64,000 nt of DNA from Pseudomonadota bacterium. Lineage in GTDB: Bacteria; Desulfobacterota; Desulfobacteria; Desulfobacterales; RPRI01. Where the stretch lies: NCBI GenBank assembly GCA_018817425.1, contig JAHITX010000034.1:62001-126000 (forward strand). The letters are read 5' to 3'. The translations under genes and the position numbers were made by a program. The number at the start of each line of letters is the position of its first letter. Positions within the stretch are counted from its first letter, which is position 1. The notes beneath the pieces were generated by a model that was not told where the DNA came from, ran no database searches, and saw nothing but the letters and a program-made list of their open reading frames with translations. This document shows positions 48,480 through 57,800 of this stretch, piece after piece.

Positions 48480-49245
48480 CTTTTTTCCTGATCTGTTTCA
48501 AAAACTTAAAGCTTTGCAGCTCTTTTCCAAGATGATAGGCTGTATATGACTCCAGAAGATCCAATCCCTCTTTTATAGCAGGAGAAGTAAAACGTATTTT
48601 TGAGGCCTTGGATAAATCGCCGCTTTCAATCCATAGGAGCCGTTTGATTGTCCCTTTGGAAAGAAAGAGCCGGTTAACAGATGCTCCGGCACATTTTTGA
48701 CATACAATTCCACCCTTTGAAATGTCAAAGGCAACACGATCTTCTTTTATGTTGTCTATTTCAAGGCGGCACTTCATACACAAGGACAAATCAGGGCAAA
48801 TACCAGCTATAACAATAAATCTCATCTGAAAAATGATGCTTAGTATTTCTTCCGGTATCAGGCAGTTATCAAGTTGCTCAAGAACAAAATGTAACAGGAG
48901 GTAAAGATTGTCCTGTTTTGCTCCTGCTTCTGTCCACACATTTATCATTTCAGCAAAATAACTCGCATATGCGGTTTTTTTTAAGTTTCCCCTTATACCG
49001 GAAAAGGAATCAATAAGATTTGCCTCCTGCAAAACCATAAGATCCCTGTCTTTTGAAGAACTGCATACAATTTCTAAAAGCGAAAACAATTCAAGAATTC
49101 CACCGAAACGTTTTGCACTCTTTTTTGCAGATTTTGCAATTGCAGATATTTTGCCTTTTTTTAATGAGAAGAAGGTCAATATTAAATCATAGTCTCCAAA
49201 ATCTACACGCCGAAGAACTATTGCAGGCAATGTGAAATTTGGCAT
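48472..49245 (-). CDS. recO: DNA repair protein RecO
   Basis: 257 residues. N-terminal OB fold (TLPAIVLRRVDFGDYDLILT, KGKISAIAKSAKKS) and a helical C-terminal domain with a zinc site formed by CPDLSLCMKC and GIVCQKC. RecO with RecR loads RecA onto SSB-coated DNA in gap repair. It is followed, with overlap, by the GHMP kinase. No RecF or RecR gene is in the window. Confidence 0.92.
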   Translation of the reverse strand: MPNFTLPAIVLRRVDFGDYDLILTFFSLKKGKISAIAKSAKKSAKRFGGILELFSLLEIVCSSSKDRDLMVLQEANLIDSFSGIRGNLKKTAYASYFAEMINVWTEAGAKQDNLYLLLHFVLEQLDNCLIPEEILSIIFQMRFIVIAGICPDLSLCMKCRLEIDNIKEDRVAFDISKGGIVCQKCAGASVNRLFLSKGTIKRLLWIESGDLSKASKIRFTSPAIKEGLDLLESYTAYHLGKELQSFKFLKQIRKKDE

Positions 49246-49359
49246 CTATTTATAATCCCGGCATGGCTTTAAAAAATGAAGTGTACTCACTCGGCTAAAT
49301 ATTTATATACCAGCAAAATATTATGATTTGGACGGCGAAGAAACAAAGCTTCACGATAC

Positions 49360-50358
49360 CTATTTAATAATCTTGATATAAGAATTTTGCCTTAGTTCTT
49401 CTACCCATAGTTTGAATTTTTCATTGGTGGCATCATTATAAAGTATCCCCTGAATTTCGGAGGTAGCTTCATCAAGTGACTTGCCGGGCTTTGTTTTAAT
49501 CTCCTCTATGTAGATAATTTGGTACCCCAGATCAGTTTCAAGTACTTTGCTGAATTCTTTTTGTTTAAGGTCTTTTATCGCATCCTGTATTTGTTGTGAT
49601 AATTCATTAAATTCAAATGTTCCCAAATCCGAAGTTTCAATACCGTATGATTCTGCATAATCTTTGTCAATTTCTTCAACTAACTGTCCTTCAGTTAGTT
49701 TTGTATAAATAGTTTCCATTATTGACAAGGCTTTGATTTTATTATCATTATCTGCATTGGAATCCAATCTGTTTATTATATTAAAAAGATGATATACTGC
49801 TTGCGGCATATATTCGCTCTTATGACTTTCATAATATGCTTTAACATCGTCTCTTGTAATTACTATCCTTGATTTAACTTCAATATCAAGAATTTTTGCT
49901 CTGAGAATATTCTGCTTTATTTTATCGCTGAATTCATTAAACGTAAGTCCATCTTTAGCTACCATGTTCCTTAACTCTTCGTCAGTTAAGCGCTTGGACT
50001 CTTTAATACGCTCTAAGGTATTGTCAAGCTCTTTATCAGTTACCGAAAGATCGTATTTTTTAGCTTGCTGATCGGTAAGCTTCTGGTCAATAAGCTGATT
50101 TAAAACATCTTCCCGCATTTTAAAAAGCATTTCGCGCTCTTGGTCTTCAGGATAACCAAATGACAGTATTTTTTCAGTATAGGCTTTGGTGGTTTCTGTA
50201 AAATCACTAAGTGTAATCAACTCATTATTAACCACGGCAACAATCCTGTCCAACACTTCGGCGCTGCATTGGCCTTTGTAAATTAAAATACCCGGCATTA
50301 CTATCATAATAAAAAGTATAACTATAGTGTTTGTGCATGTCTTAAATTTGCTTTTCAT
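49360..50358 (-). CDS. surA: SurA-like periplasmic peptidyl-prolyl isomerase/chaperone
   Basis: 332 residues. A signal peptide or anchor covers about 11-28. The SurA N-terminal region has LDRIVAVVNNELITLSDF and LNQLIDQKLTDQQAKKYDLS. A parvulin-like domain follows (about 185-290, with ESYGIETSDLGTFEFNELSQ and LETDLGYQIIYIEE), then the LDEATSEIQGILYNDATNEK helix. SurA escorts outer-membrane proteins through the periplasm. It has one parvulin domain rather than the two of E. coli SurA, common in this group. mfd lies upstream with an 83-base gap. Confidence 0.85.
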   Translation of the reverse strand: MKSKFKTCTNTIVILFIMIVMPGILIYKGQCSAEVLDRIVAVVNNELITLSDFTETTKAYTEKILSFGYPEDQEREMLFKMREDVLNQLIDQKLTDQQAKKYDLSVTDKELDNTLERIKESKRLTDEELRNMVAKDGLTFNEFSDKIKQNILRAKILDIEVKSRIVITRDDVKAYYESHKSEYMPQAVYHLFNIINRLDSNADNDNKIKALSIMETIYTKLTEGQLVEEIDKDYAESYGIETSDLGTFEFNELSQQIQDAIKDLKQKEFSKVLETDLGYQIIYIEEIKTKPGKSLDEATSEIQGILYNDATNEKFKLWVEELRQNSYIKIIK

Positions 50359-50441
50359 AAGTATCCGATCGCAATATAGTTTGATGTTATATAATTAAGA
50401 TGGACTTTGTATTAGTCCGTCATTATTTATTGATAGAGAAT

Positions 50442-53400
50442 TCAGCCGTTAACACGTTGGGCAATTTCTTTCAAGATGTTTTTAATCTCACCTATTTGCC
50501 TTATAAAACTTTGTTTTGACAATTTTACTTTAAGCACATGGTCCGGTGTAAATTCGAAACGGTCTTTATTTGCAATAACCATATCGATAAGTTCCGAAGG
50601 GTTTTTTATATATGGTTGCATTGCAAAATACAGTAAAAGCTGACGGTCTTTTAAGTTAAGTCGTTTAACACCTGATTTTTGTGCTAATATTCTGAGCATG
50701 ATTTTAATTAAAAGATTGGAAGCTTCCTTAGGCAAAGGCCCGAATCTGTCTGTCAGTTCCGCTTTAAAGCCTGATATCTCATTAACTTCCGTCATTTTTG
50801 AAAGACGGCGGTAGGCTGTAAGCCTTTGGTCAATATCGGGTACATAAGTTTCAGAAAGATATGCTGACATTAAAATATTTATTTCCGGCTCCAAAATTTC
50901 TTTTACAGGCTCACCTTTAAGTTCACAAACCGCTTCTTCCATAAGCTTGAGAAACATCTCATATCCAACAGCTGCAATATGTCCTGACTGAGAAGCACCC
51001 AGGATTGTACCACCCCCTCTTATTCTTAAATCGCTCATAGCGATCTGGAAACCTGAACCAAGATCGCTGTGTTCCATTAATACTTTCAAGCGTTTTTGGG
51101 CATCTTTTCCGAGAATGCTGTCTTTCGGGATAAAAAGGTAAGCATAAGCCTGCTCATCAGACCGCCCAACCCTTCCCCGCAACTGATATATCTGTGCCAG
51201 CCCCAGTTTATCTGCTCTGTTAATAATTATAGTATTAGCCGAAGGGATATCAAGTCCTGATTCAATTATTGTGGTGCAAACCAGCATATCAATATCTTTA
51301 TTTACAAATTTGAGCATAACCCTTTCGAGTTCGTCTTCATTAAGCCTGCCGTGTCCGATTCCGATTTTTACTTCAGGAACAAGTCCCTGCAATTTTGTCG
51401 CAATTTTTTCAATACTAAAAATATTATTATGTACAAAATATATCTGACCTTTTCTTTCAAGCTCTTTTCTCACAGCTTGGGCAATCAGAGCTTCATCAAA
51501 TTCGGAGACATAGGTTATTATAGACTGGCGGTGTTCGGGCGGAGTGGAAATAACACTGATATCACGTATTCCGGTAAGCGACATATGCAATGTTCTTGGA
51601 ATCGGTGTGGCTGTCAATGCAAGAACATCAACGTTAGCCCTTAATTTTTTCAGCATTTCCTTGTGTTTGACGCCGAACCGATGCTCTTCGTCAAGCACAA
51701 TAAGCCCTAAATCCTTAAAGGCAACATCTTTTTGCAAAAGCCTGTGGGTTCCGATAACAATATCAGCTTTTCCGGATGAAATATCGGATATTATCCTCTT
51801 TTGTTCCTTAAGAGCTCTGAACCTGCTAAGGCATTCAATATTTATCGGATATTTCTCAAACCGTGCAGTAAAAGTTGAATAATGCTGTTCCGCAAGAACT
51901 GTGGTAGGAACAAGTACTGCAACCTGTTTGGCGCAATTGATTGCAAGAAATGAGGCTCTTAATGCCACTTCGGTTTTACCGTATCCCACATCACCGCATA
52001 CCAGCCTGTCCATGGGAGTACTGTTTCCCATATCGTTTAAGGCATCTTCAATTGCCTGCAATTGGTCGGGGGTTTCTTCATATGTGAATCCGGCTTCAAA
52101 ATCCTTAAAATAGCTATCCGGATTTTTATATTCAAAACCTTTACTTACTTTTCTTACTGCGTACAATTTAAGAAGTTCTCCGGCAATTTTTTCAGCAGAC
52201 TTTTTTGCGCGCTCTTTTACCCTATCCCATGATTTGCCACCCATTTTATCAAGAACAGGTGAGATTTCGTCAACACCCATGTATTTATAAACCAGGTTCA
52301 TCTTATCAACCGGAAGATAGAGCCTGTCATCATCTTTATATAAAATAAGCAGAAAATCATTTGTAGAACCGTTTAGATTCAGTTTAGCAATGCCTTCGAA
52401 TTTTCCTATTCCATGCTCGTTATGAACTACAAGATCTCCTTTTTTCAAATCTTCAAAAGCAAGAATCACAGAAGCCGGTCTTTTTGCTACACGCTTTTTT
52501 AAATGGTGTTTTGCACCGAAAATTTCATCTTCGGTTATAATTGCCAATGATTCATCAAGATACATAAATCCGGAAGAAACGTGTCCAAGACAAATATATG
52601 CTTCCCCTTTTGTGATTAACCTATGGGGAAATTCCTCTTTTATTTGCATTGTAATCCCATATGGCGATAAAAGGGATTTCATTCTTTCGGCCTGAGATGT
52701 GGTGCTGCAAACAATTAAAGTAACACATTTTAAGTTTTTTTTATCATCAATCCATTGTGCAAGGGGCGAAAGGTAGTTTTCTTTTTTGATACGGTTTTTC
52801 AGATCCAAAATTACAGAATCATTACTTTTTATAAAATTATCGCATTTTATTGATAAACGATCGTGCCCATTATTACTTAATAACCCTATAGATCTGAAAG
52901 TATAATACTTTCTTTCATTGATTAATCCGTATATTTTATCCCATGACAGATAGATGTTGTCAGGATCGATACACAGGCTTTGTTCGTCGCAGGCAGCAGT
53001 ATAATTATTAAATTCCTTTTCAAACAGTTTGCCTGCTTCCTGTTGAAGTTGTTCAGGTTCATCCATAATGATTATGGAATTTTTGGGAATATAATCAAAA
53101 AGAGAATCAGGCTTTGGATAAATCAGACTGCTTATGCCTTCAATATTTGGAAGAATCCCTTCGGTTTTTATTTTATCGACTATTGCTCTGACTTTTGTAA
53201 CAGGAATATTAAGCCCGGAGGCGATTTCTCTGATCCGGCTGATAAAATTGTTTAAATCTTTGTTTTTTACTATTGCTTCTTTAGCGGGAAGAATAACTGC
53301 TTCACTGACAGCCTTTAAGCTTCTCTGGCTTGATGCTGAAAAAAACCTTATTGATTCTACAAGGTCACCGGCAAGCTCAATTCTTAAGGGATCGGAATAA

Positions 53401-53981
53401 AGAGGTGTGAAAATATCAATAATGCCACCTCTGATACAATAATCTCCGGGTTCTTCAACAATTACGGTTTTACAATAGCCACCCTCAACCAGTTTTTCGA
53501 TCAGGTTTTCCCTTTCTAATTCTTCATTTTCTGCAATGAGCTCAGAAAAACTTAACAATTCATTTTTTGGAATAAGCTTTCCGGCCAGGGCAGCAGGTGT
53601 TGTGACAATAATTGGAGGGGTTTGGCTTTCAATAGCTTGATATAGAGTTCTGATGCGATCCGATGCTATTTCATTATGGTAAGAGAAGGATTTAGACGAA
53701 GACCCATCATATTGAGGAAAAATCATTACTGGGACTTTTGGGCTGCTTAGAAAAAAAATAAGATCATTAACAAAATTGGCTCCTTCTTTTACTGAAGGCA
53801 CTATAACAAGCATTGGTAACCTGTGGCTTATATATAATTTGTATGCAATATAAGCTTTTTTCGAGCCGGACAATCCTTCGAAATCAACACCCTGTTCTTT
53901 TTGTAAAAAGGGTTTAAAAAGATAATCGATAGAATTATTTTTCTCTTGATTTTGACACATAAACAAAGTACCTACTTTCAT
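50442..53981 (-). CDS. mfd: Transcription-repair coupling factor Mfd
   Basis: 1179 residues. UvrB-like homology modules (FPQYDGSSSKSF, RGGIIDIFTP) are followed by the RNA-polymerase-interacting (CarD-like) domain (LKKGDLVVHNEHGIGKFEGI). The RecG-like SF2 translocase has Walker A MDRLVCGDVGYGKTEVALRA, the DEEH box VLDEEHRFGVKHKE, TATPIPRT and QLRGRVGRSDEQAYAYL. A C-terminal TRCF domain (about 1030-1130) closes it. Mfd removes stalled RNA polymerase and recruits UvrA. Starts are ambiguous: the first ATG has no ribosome binding site, and Met8 has only a weak AGG upstream. Confidence 0.96.
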   Translation of the reverse strand: MKVGTLFMCQNQEKNNSIDYLFKPFLQKEQGVDFEGLSGSKKAYIAYKLYISHRLPMLVIVPSVKEGANFVNDLIFFLSSPKVPVMIFPQYDGSSSKSFSYHNEIASDRIRTLYQAIESQTPPIIVTTPAALAGKLIPKNELLSFSELIAENEELERENLIEKLVEGGYCKTVIVEEPGDYCIRGGIIDIFTPLYSDPLRIELAGDLVESIRFFSASSQRSLKAVSEAVILPAKEAIVKNKDLNNFISRIREIASGLNIPVTKVRAIVDKIKTEGILPNIEGISSLIYPKPDSLFDYIPKNSIIIMDEPEQLQQEAGKLFEKEFNNYTAACDEQSLCIDPDNIYLSWDKIYGLINERKYYTFRSIGLLSNNGHDRLSIKCDNFIKSNDSVILDLKNRIKKENYLSPLAQWIDDKKNLKCVTLIVCSTTSQAERMKSLLSPYGITMQIKEEFPHRLITKGEAYICLGHVSSGFMYLDESLAIITEDEIFGAKHHLKKRVAKRPASVILAFEDLKKGDLVVHNEHGIGKFEGIAKLNLNGSTNDFLLILYKDDDRLYLPVDKMNLVYKYMGVDEISPVLDKMGGKSWDRVKERAKKSAEKIAGELLKLYAVRKVSKGFEYKNPDSYFKDFEAGFTYEETPDQLQAIEDALNDMGNSTPMDRLVCGDVGYGKTEVALRASFLAINCAKQVAVLVPTTVLAEQHYSTFTARFEKYPINIECLSRFRALKEQKRIISDISSGKADIVIGTHRLLQKDVAFKDLGLIVLDEEHRFGVKHKEMLKKLRANVDVLALTATPIPRTLHMSLTGIRDISVISTPPEHRQSIITYVSEFDEALIAQAVRKELERKGQIYFVHNNIFSIEKIATKLQGLVPEVKIGIGHGRLNEDELERVMLKFVNKDIDMLVCTTIIESGLDIPSANTIIINRADKLGLAQIYQLRGRVGRSDEQAYAYLFIPKDSILGKDAQKRLKVLMEHSDLGSGFQIAMSDLRIRGGGTILGASQSGHIAAVGYEMFLKLMEEAVCELKGEPVKEILEPEINILMSAYLSETYVPDIDQRLTAYRRLSKMTEVNEISGFKAELTDRFGPLPKEASNLLIKIMLRILAQKSGVKRLNLKDRQLLLYFAMQPYIKNPSELIDMVIANKDRFEFTPDHVLKVKLSKQSFIRQIGEIKNILKEIAQRVNG

Positions 53982-53992
53982 TGAAAATATAA

Positions 53993-54068
53993 GCCGACGT
54001 AGCTCACACGGTAGAGCAGCTGATTCGTAATCAGCAGGTAGGCGGTTCGATTCCGCCCGTCGGCTCCA
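53993..54068 (+). tRNA. tRNA-Thr(CGT) with encoded CCA
   Basis: A complete cloverleaf: acceptor GCCGACG (53993-53999) pairs with CGTCGGC (54058-54064), discriminator T, then encoded CCA. The anticodon arm CTGATTCGTAATCAG puts CGT at 54026-54028, decoding ACG (Thr). The T-arm is GGCGGTTCGATTCCGCC. It is divergent from mfd. An AT-only hairpin and T-rich DNA follow. Confidence 0.96.
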
Positions 54069-54117
54069 AATAAAATTAGATGGTTACACAGTTTAAATTT
54101 TATTTATTTCTTTTTTC
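54068..54117 (+). terminator. Weak AT-rich terminator candidate after tRNA-Thr
   Basis: A perfect 10-bp AT-only stem (AAATAAAATT at 54068-54077 with AATTTTATTT at 54096-54105) is followed by T-rich DNA with a run of six T residues. The stem lacks G-C pairs, so efficiency is doubtful. Confidence 0.35.
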
Positions 54118-54297
54118 TTTGCATTTCATTCCGTTTTTGTCCCGCTTTTTCAAAATGAATATCTTATAAATCTTATACACACATATTTTGTCACAAAAAA
54201 GATTTTTCTATGATGTTTTTAGATTATCCTGAAAACATCCGGAACAAGAGAATATAATGGCTAAGTTATTAATTAATTTTTTTTAAATAGTTGTTGT

Positions 54298-54336
54298 TAT
54301 TTACATCATATTTTGATATAAAATATTTACATCATT
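54298..54336 (+). promoter_or_regulatory. Direct-repeat operator candidate of the toxin-antitoxin operon
   Basis: TATTTACATCAT occurs at 54298-54309 and again at 54324-54335 (26-base period), with TTGATATAAA between them. The second copy ends about 25 bases before the antitoxin start. Ribbon-helix-helix antitoxins commonly autoregulate by binding such repeats. Confidence 0.5.
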
Positions 54337-54360
54337 AATATACAAAAAAGAGGTGTATAA

Positions 54361-54633
54361 ATGTTATCTACTACGCAACAAGAAAAAGTACGGATAAATA
54401 TCCAACTACCGGTCGAGACCAAGGAGAAGCTTTTTAAGGCATCTTCCCGGCAGGGGAAAAAGGTTTCTGCTTTCGTACGGGAGTCTATTGAGGAAAAATT
54501 AATTCAACTCGAAAGGCAGGATTTTGAGAAGCATATGAAGGCTGCTTATCAGGACTTAGCTGAAGAAAACAATAATATTTGTGATGACTTTAAATATTCT
54601 GATGCCGAGAATCTTCCAGAGGCCACACCTTGA
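54361..54633 (+). CDS. Ribbon-helix-helix antitoxin (CopG-like)
   Basis: 90 residues. A ribbon-helix-helix domain (about 8-48: KVRINIQLPVETKEKLFKAS, then VSAFVRESIEEKL) binds DNA, and an acidic C-terminal tail (50-90) probably wraps the toxin. AAAAGAGGTG precedes the ATG. The stop codon overlaps the TTG start of the MazF-type gene by four bases, a classic type II toxin-antitoxin arrangement with antitoxin first. Autoregulation through the upstream direct repeats is likely. Confidence 0.88.
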   Translation: MLSTTQQEKVRINIQLPVETKEKLFKASSRQGKKVSAFVRESIEEKLIQLERQDFEKHMKAAYQDLAEENNNICDDFKYSDAENLPEATP

Positions 54634-54986
54634 CAACTTCCAACATTAAAAGGGGGGAAATCTATTATGCAGCCCTTGATCCTGTGGTAGGGAGTGAAAC
54701 AGGAAAAACCCGACCAGTGGTGATCATTCAAAACGATATCGGCAATCAGTACTCCCCTACGACTATTATTGCTGTTATAACTGAATATTCCGAGAAAAAA
54801 GCAAATTACCCGATATGTGTTTCTATTGGCACGGATGTCGGCATGAAAAAGCCGTCCATTGTCAATCTATCGCAGATCCGCACCATTGACAATAGACGGC
54901 TGTTATTGCCAAAAATCGCTGTTCTTTCCCAAGAGATTATGGCAAATGTGGATATGGCATTGAAGAATAGCCTGGCTTTAAAATAG
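54630..54986 (+). CDS. MazF/PemK-family endoribonuclease toxin
   Basis: 118 residues, starting at TTG inside the antitoxin stop (TTGA). It has the family motifs IKRGEIYYAALDPVVGSE, KTRPVVIIQNDIGN, TTIIAVITEY, KPSIVNLSQIRTID and the C-terminal LSQEIMANVDMALKNSLAL. The Arg and Thr of the KTRPVVI and Q-IRT segments form the catalytic region of MazF enzymes, which cleave mRNA at short sequences. All conserved residues appear present, so it is likely active when freed from the antitoxin. Confidence 0.92.
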   Translation: MTTSNIKRGEIYYAALDPVVGSETGKTRPVVIIQNDIGNQYSPTTIIAVITEYSEKKANYPICVSIGTDVGMKKPSIVNLSQIRTIDNRRLLLPKIAVLSQEIMANVDMALKNSLALK

Positions 54987-55397
54987 ATAGTCAGCAAAAC
55001 CGGTCTTGTTATATTGGCCATAAATTTGTGATAATTGCTTCAAAAATACAATTTATAAAAAAATACCATCAGGATATAAAACAGGACAAATATAACATAT
55101 CTTATTGTAACTATTTGTTATTTTGTTCTTATATCGTATTGTGATGATGAATGTTTCTGTATTATTAATCTTTTTTTCTTTTTTTAATCTCTTGACATAC
55201 TATCAATGTCCGTATATTTTAAACACTTACATAGACTTATGATCTATTGTAATTATATAAGTTCTGTTATATTGAAAACACGTATGAAAGCATAAAGCAT
55301 AATAGCTATTAAAAGGCCGTCGACTTGATTTTTGCCGGTTGACCTGATTATTAATTGTTGCGCATGGCATGAAAATTTTTAGTGGTTTGGAACATAA
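54987..55397. other. AT-rich intergenic region after the toxin gene
   Basis: 411 bases with no convincing gene. It contains the promoter candidate at 55192-55220 and a leader of about 170 bases before the next start. No terminator with a clear stem was found for the toxin operon. Confidence 0.45.
55192..55220 (+). promoter_or_regulatory. Sigma-70 promoter candidate with internal palindrome
   Basis: Perfect TTGACA at 55192-55197, 17 bases, then TATTTT at 55215-55220 (four of six). The spacer includes the interrupted palindrome GACAT-7 bases-ATGTC (55194-55210), a plausible operator. It would drive the 112-residue gene through a long leader. Confidence 0.5.
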
Positions 55398-55736
55398 ATG
55401 AATTGCATTGATGCTGTTGAAGGTACCGTAAAATCCATAATTAACGGCCTCTTTCAACTTTTTATTGAATCCGGCTTTGATGATACCGAATACATTAGAA
55501 GTATAAAAAAAGTTTTGGATTCAACCGATACTTTTCTCCGAAACAATAAAGAAATTGCAGGCAATCCTAATACATTTAAAGATGTTCTTTATAGATATGC
55601 CAAGGATTTATGGCTGAAACAGCTTGTTAATAAAACAAAAAGCAGTGATGATGTTAAAGAACAAATCGTTGAAAAAATGGAATATTATGAGTATTATTTT
55701 GACTATATATATGGCCATGGAACATATCCGCGCTGA
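55398..55736 (+). CDS. Hypothetical protein, 112 residues
   Basis: A soluble, mostly helical, charged protein: INGLFQLFIESGFDDTEYI, LDSTDTFLRNNKEIAG, DVLYRYAKDLWLKQL, then a Tyr-rich end (EKMEYYEYYFDYIYGHG). I recognise no domain. The ribosome binding site is weak. It is preceded by a promoter-like site 180 bases upstream. Coding potential is supported by a long frame in AT-rich DNA with many stops in other frames. Confidence 0.6.
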   Translation: MNCIDAVEGTVKSIINGLFQLFIESGFDDTEYIRSIKKVLDSTDTFLRNNKEIAGNPNTFKDVLYRYAKDLWLKQLVNKTKSSDDVKEQIVEKMEYYEYYFDYIYGHGTYPR

Positions 55737-55994
55737 TTATTAATAAAGTTGAGTGTGTTTTTGTTAAATAGTATGAAAGAAGATGCAGGATTAATAACTT
55801 ATATTGATAAAATATTAAAAAAACAGATAATGTGATTGGAAAACAAAAATTCTCTTTCCGGCAAAATATTGAAAACAAATGATTTGATAAAGAGTTAATA
55901 AGCAAAATGCCTTACGGGCGTTTATTTATAACAGTATATTTATTCTAAATTTATATCTTAATCTGTAAGTGAAAAAAGATTATTAGGAGGTGCC

Positions 55995-56279
55995 ATGGCT
56001 TTAACTAAAAATGACATTGTTGCCAGAGTACATGAACTCGGCTTTACCAAGAAAAAATCGGTCGATATCATAGAATCTCTTCTTATGATAATTAAGGATA
56101 CTCTTGAAAACGGTGATGATGTATTAATATCCGGATTCGGTAAATTTTGTGTAAAGAAAAAGAGCCAGAGAAGAGGCAGAAATCCGGCTACAGGTTCCGA
56201 TTTGATCCTGAGAGGAAGAAGGGTAGTTACTTTCAAATGCTCCGGGAAATTAAGGGATAAAATTAATAAAGACGAATAG
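55995..56279 (+). CDS. ihfA: Integration host factor alpha subunit-like protein
   Basis: 94 residues of the HU/IHF family. It begins MALTKNDIVARVHELGFTKK as IHF-alpha does, then VLISGFGKFCVKKKSQRRGR and RNPATGSDLILRGRRVVTF, with the beta-arm RNPATG tip, and ends KLRDKINKDE. AGGAGG lies just upstream. IHF bends DNA at specific sites and assists sigma-54 promoters; a sigma-54 activator gene lies next to it, in convergent orientation. It could instead be a second HU-type paralogue. Confidence 0.88.
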   Translation: MALTKNDIVARVHELGFTKKKSVDIIESLLMIIKDTLENGDDVLISGFGKFCVKKKSQRRGRNPATGSDLILRGRRVVTFKCSGKLRDKINKDE

Positions 56280-56336
56280 AGTTTTTAGAGCCTTAAAAAC
56301 TGCAATCGTGAATTTTGCCCAACACGTTTTCAAATA

Positions 56337-56377
56337 TGCCCAAGGTGGGTGCATAAGACAGGTGTCCACTTTGGGCA
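56337..56377. terminator. Hairpin between convergent ihfA and NtrC-type genes
   Basis: A 12-bp stem (TGCCCAAGGTGG with CCACTTTGGGCA, one G-U wobble) and a 17-base loop. There is no T-run on either side, so it may terminate weakly or protect transcript ends. TTGCCCAA also occurs at 56314-56321, just upstream. Confidence 0.4.
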
Positions 56378-56411
56378 GTATATTTAGTTACATTAAAAGC
56401 AGTCCTGCGAT

Positions 56412-57794
56412 TTATAATTTGATGTCATAGGTTTTCATTTTACTTAAAAGCGAAGGGTGGCTTATTTCAAGAAGTTGAGCTGCTTTTGTTCTGTTACCGT
56501 TTGTTGCCCCAAGAGCTTTTTCAATCAGCTTTTTTTCAATAGTTGAGTGAGCCACTTTTATTGAATACCCGTCTATATTATCATCTGCTTTGCCTGCTTT
56601 TTTAATTGCCAGTTCCGGGGGAAAGTTATCAGGTATAAGAACGGGTTGCTCAGCAAGTACGACCGCCCTTTCAATAATATTCTCAAGTTCTCTTACATTT
56701 CCGGGCCAGTCATGCGAAAGCAGCAAGGACATTGCAGCTGGTGAAATGCTTTTAATATCTTTACCTATTTTTATATTTAAAGCATTTATGAAATGCTCAC
56801 ATAACAGTGGGATATCTTCAGCCCTTTCTTTAAGAGGCGGAATTTTGATCGTAAGAACATTAAGCCTGTAGTAAAGGTCCTGCCTGAAGGCGGATGTTTT
56901 GATCTCTTCTTCAAGATTTTTTGAAGTAGCAGCTATAACCCTCACGTCAATTGTTTTTGTTTTGGAATCGCCTACCGGTCTTATTTCGCTTTCCTGTAAA
57001 ACCCTAAGTAATTTCACCTGCAAAGAAAGAGGCAGTTCTCCTATCTCATCTAACAAAATTGTCCCGCTGTCAGCCTCTTCGAAAAGACCTTTTTTATCCC
57101 GATCAGCACCTGTAAATGACCCTTTCTTATGTCCGAAAAGCTCGCTTTCAAGAAGGTTTTCCGGTATGCCGCCGCAATTAACAGGGACAAGAGGTTTTTT
57201 AGATCTGCTTCCTCCGAAATGAATCCCTCTGGCTATAAGCTCTTTGCCTGTTCCGCTGTCACCTATAATTAAAATCGTTGTATTATACTGGGCGGCTTTG
57301 GCAGAAAGTGTAAAAACCGATTTCATGCTTTTGCTTTTTGCTATCATATTTCCGAAAGAATATCTTCCTTCAATTTTTTCAATTTCCTGACGCAATAAAC
57401 GGTTTTCGTTTTTTAGCAGCTCTCTTTCCTCCGCTTTTTTCAAGGCAAGAAATACTTCATCTGCTTTAAACGGTTTTGAAATATAATCATATGCGCCCTC
57501 CTTCATGGCTTCGATTGCCGTATCCATAGAGCCGTATGCAGACATCATTATGATGGTGGCGTTTATCTTGTTTCTGACCTTTTTTAAAAAATCGATTCCA
57601 TTCATTTTAGGCATTTTAATGTCACAAAGAATAAAATCATATTGTGTGCTTTCAAGCATTATAAGGCCTTCATATCCGTCAGCGGCTGTATCAACTGTAT
57701 AACCGAATTTCTTCAGCATAGCATTTAACATATGACGCATATTATCTTCGTCATCAATTACAAGAAGCCGTTTTTGTGGTTTTTTATTTTCCAT
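56412..57794 (-). CDS. Sigma-54-dependent response regulator, NtrC family
   Basis: 460 residues. The receiver domain (1-120) has LLVIDDEDNMRHML and the phosphoacceptor in FILCDIKMPKMNG. The AAA+ domain (about 145-385) has Walker A GDSGTGKELIARG, the sigma-54 contact loop as GSFTGA (variant of GAFTGA), Walker B TILLDEIGELPLS and the R-finger region. A Fis-type HTH is at the C-terminus (GNRTKAAQLLEISHPSLLSK). It activates sigma-54 promoters when phosphorylated. The partner kinase gene lies six bases upstream on the same strand. Targets unknown. Confidence 0.94.
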   Translation of the reverse strand: MENKKPQKRLLVIDDEDNMRHMLNAMLKKFGYTVDTAADGYEGLIMLESTQYDFILCDIKMPKMNGIDFLKKVRNKINATIIMMSAYGSMDTAIEAMKEGAYDYISKPFKADEVFLALKKAEERELLKNENRLLRQEIEKIEGRYSFGNMIAKSKSMKSVFTLSAKAAQYNTTILIIGDSGTGKELIARGIHFGGSRSKKPLVPVNCGGIPENLLESELFGHKKGSFTGADRDKKGLFEEADSGTILLDEIGELPLSLQVKLLRVLQESEIRPVGDSKTKTIDVRVIAATSKNLEEEIKTSAFRQDLYYRLNVLTIKIPPLKERAEDIPLLCEHFINALNIKIGKDIKSISPAAMSLLLSHDWPGNVRELENIIERAVVLAEQPVLIPDNFPPELAIKKAGKADDNIDGYSIKVAHSTIEKKLIEKALGATNGNRTKAAQLLEISHPSLLSKMKTYDIKL

Positions 57795-57800
57795 AATTTT

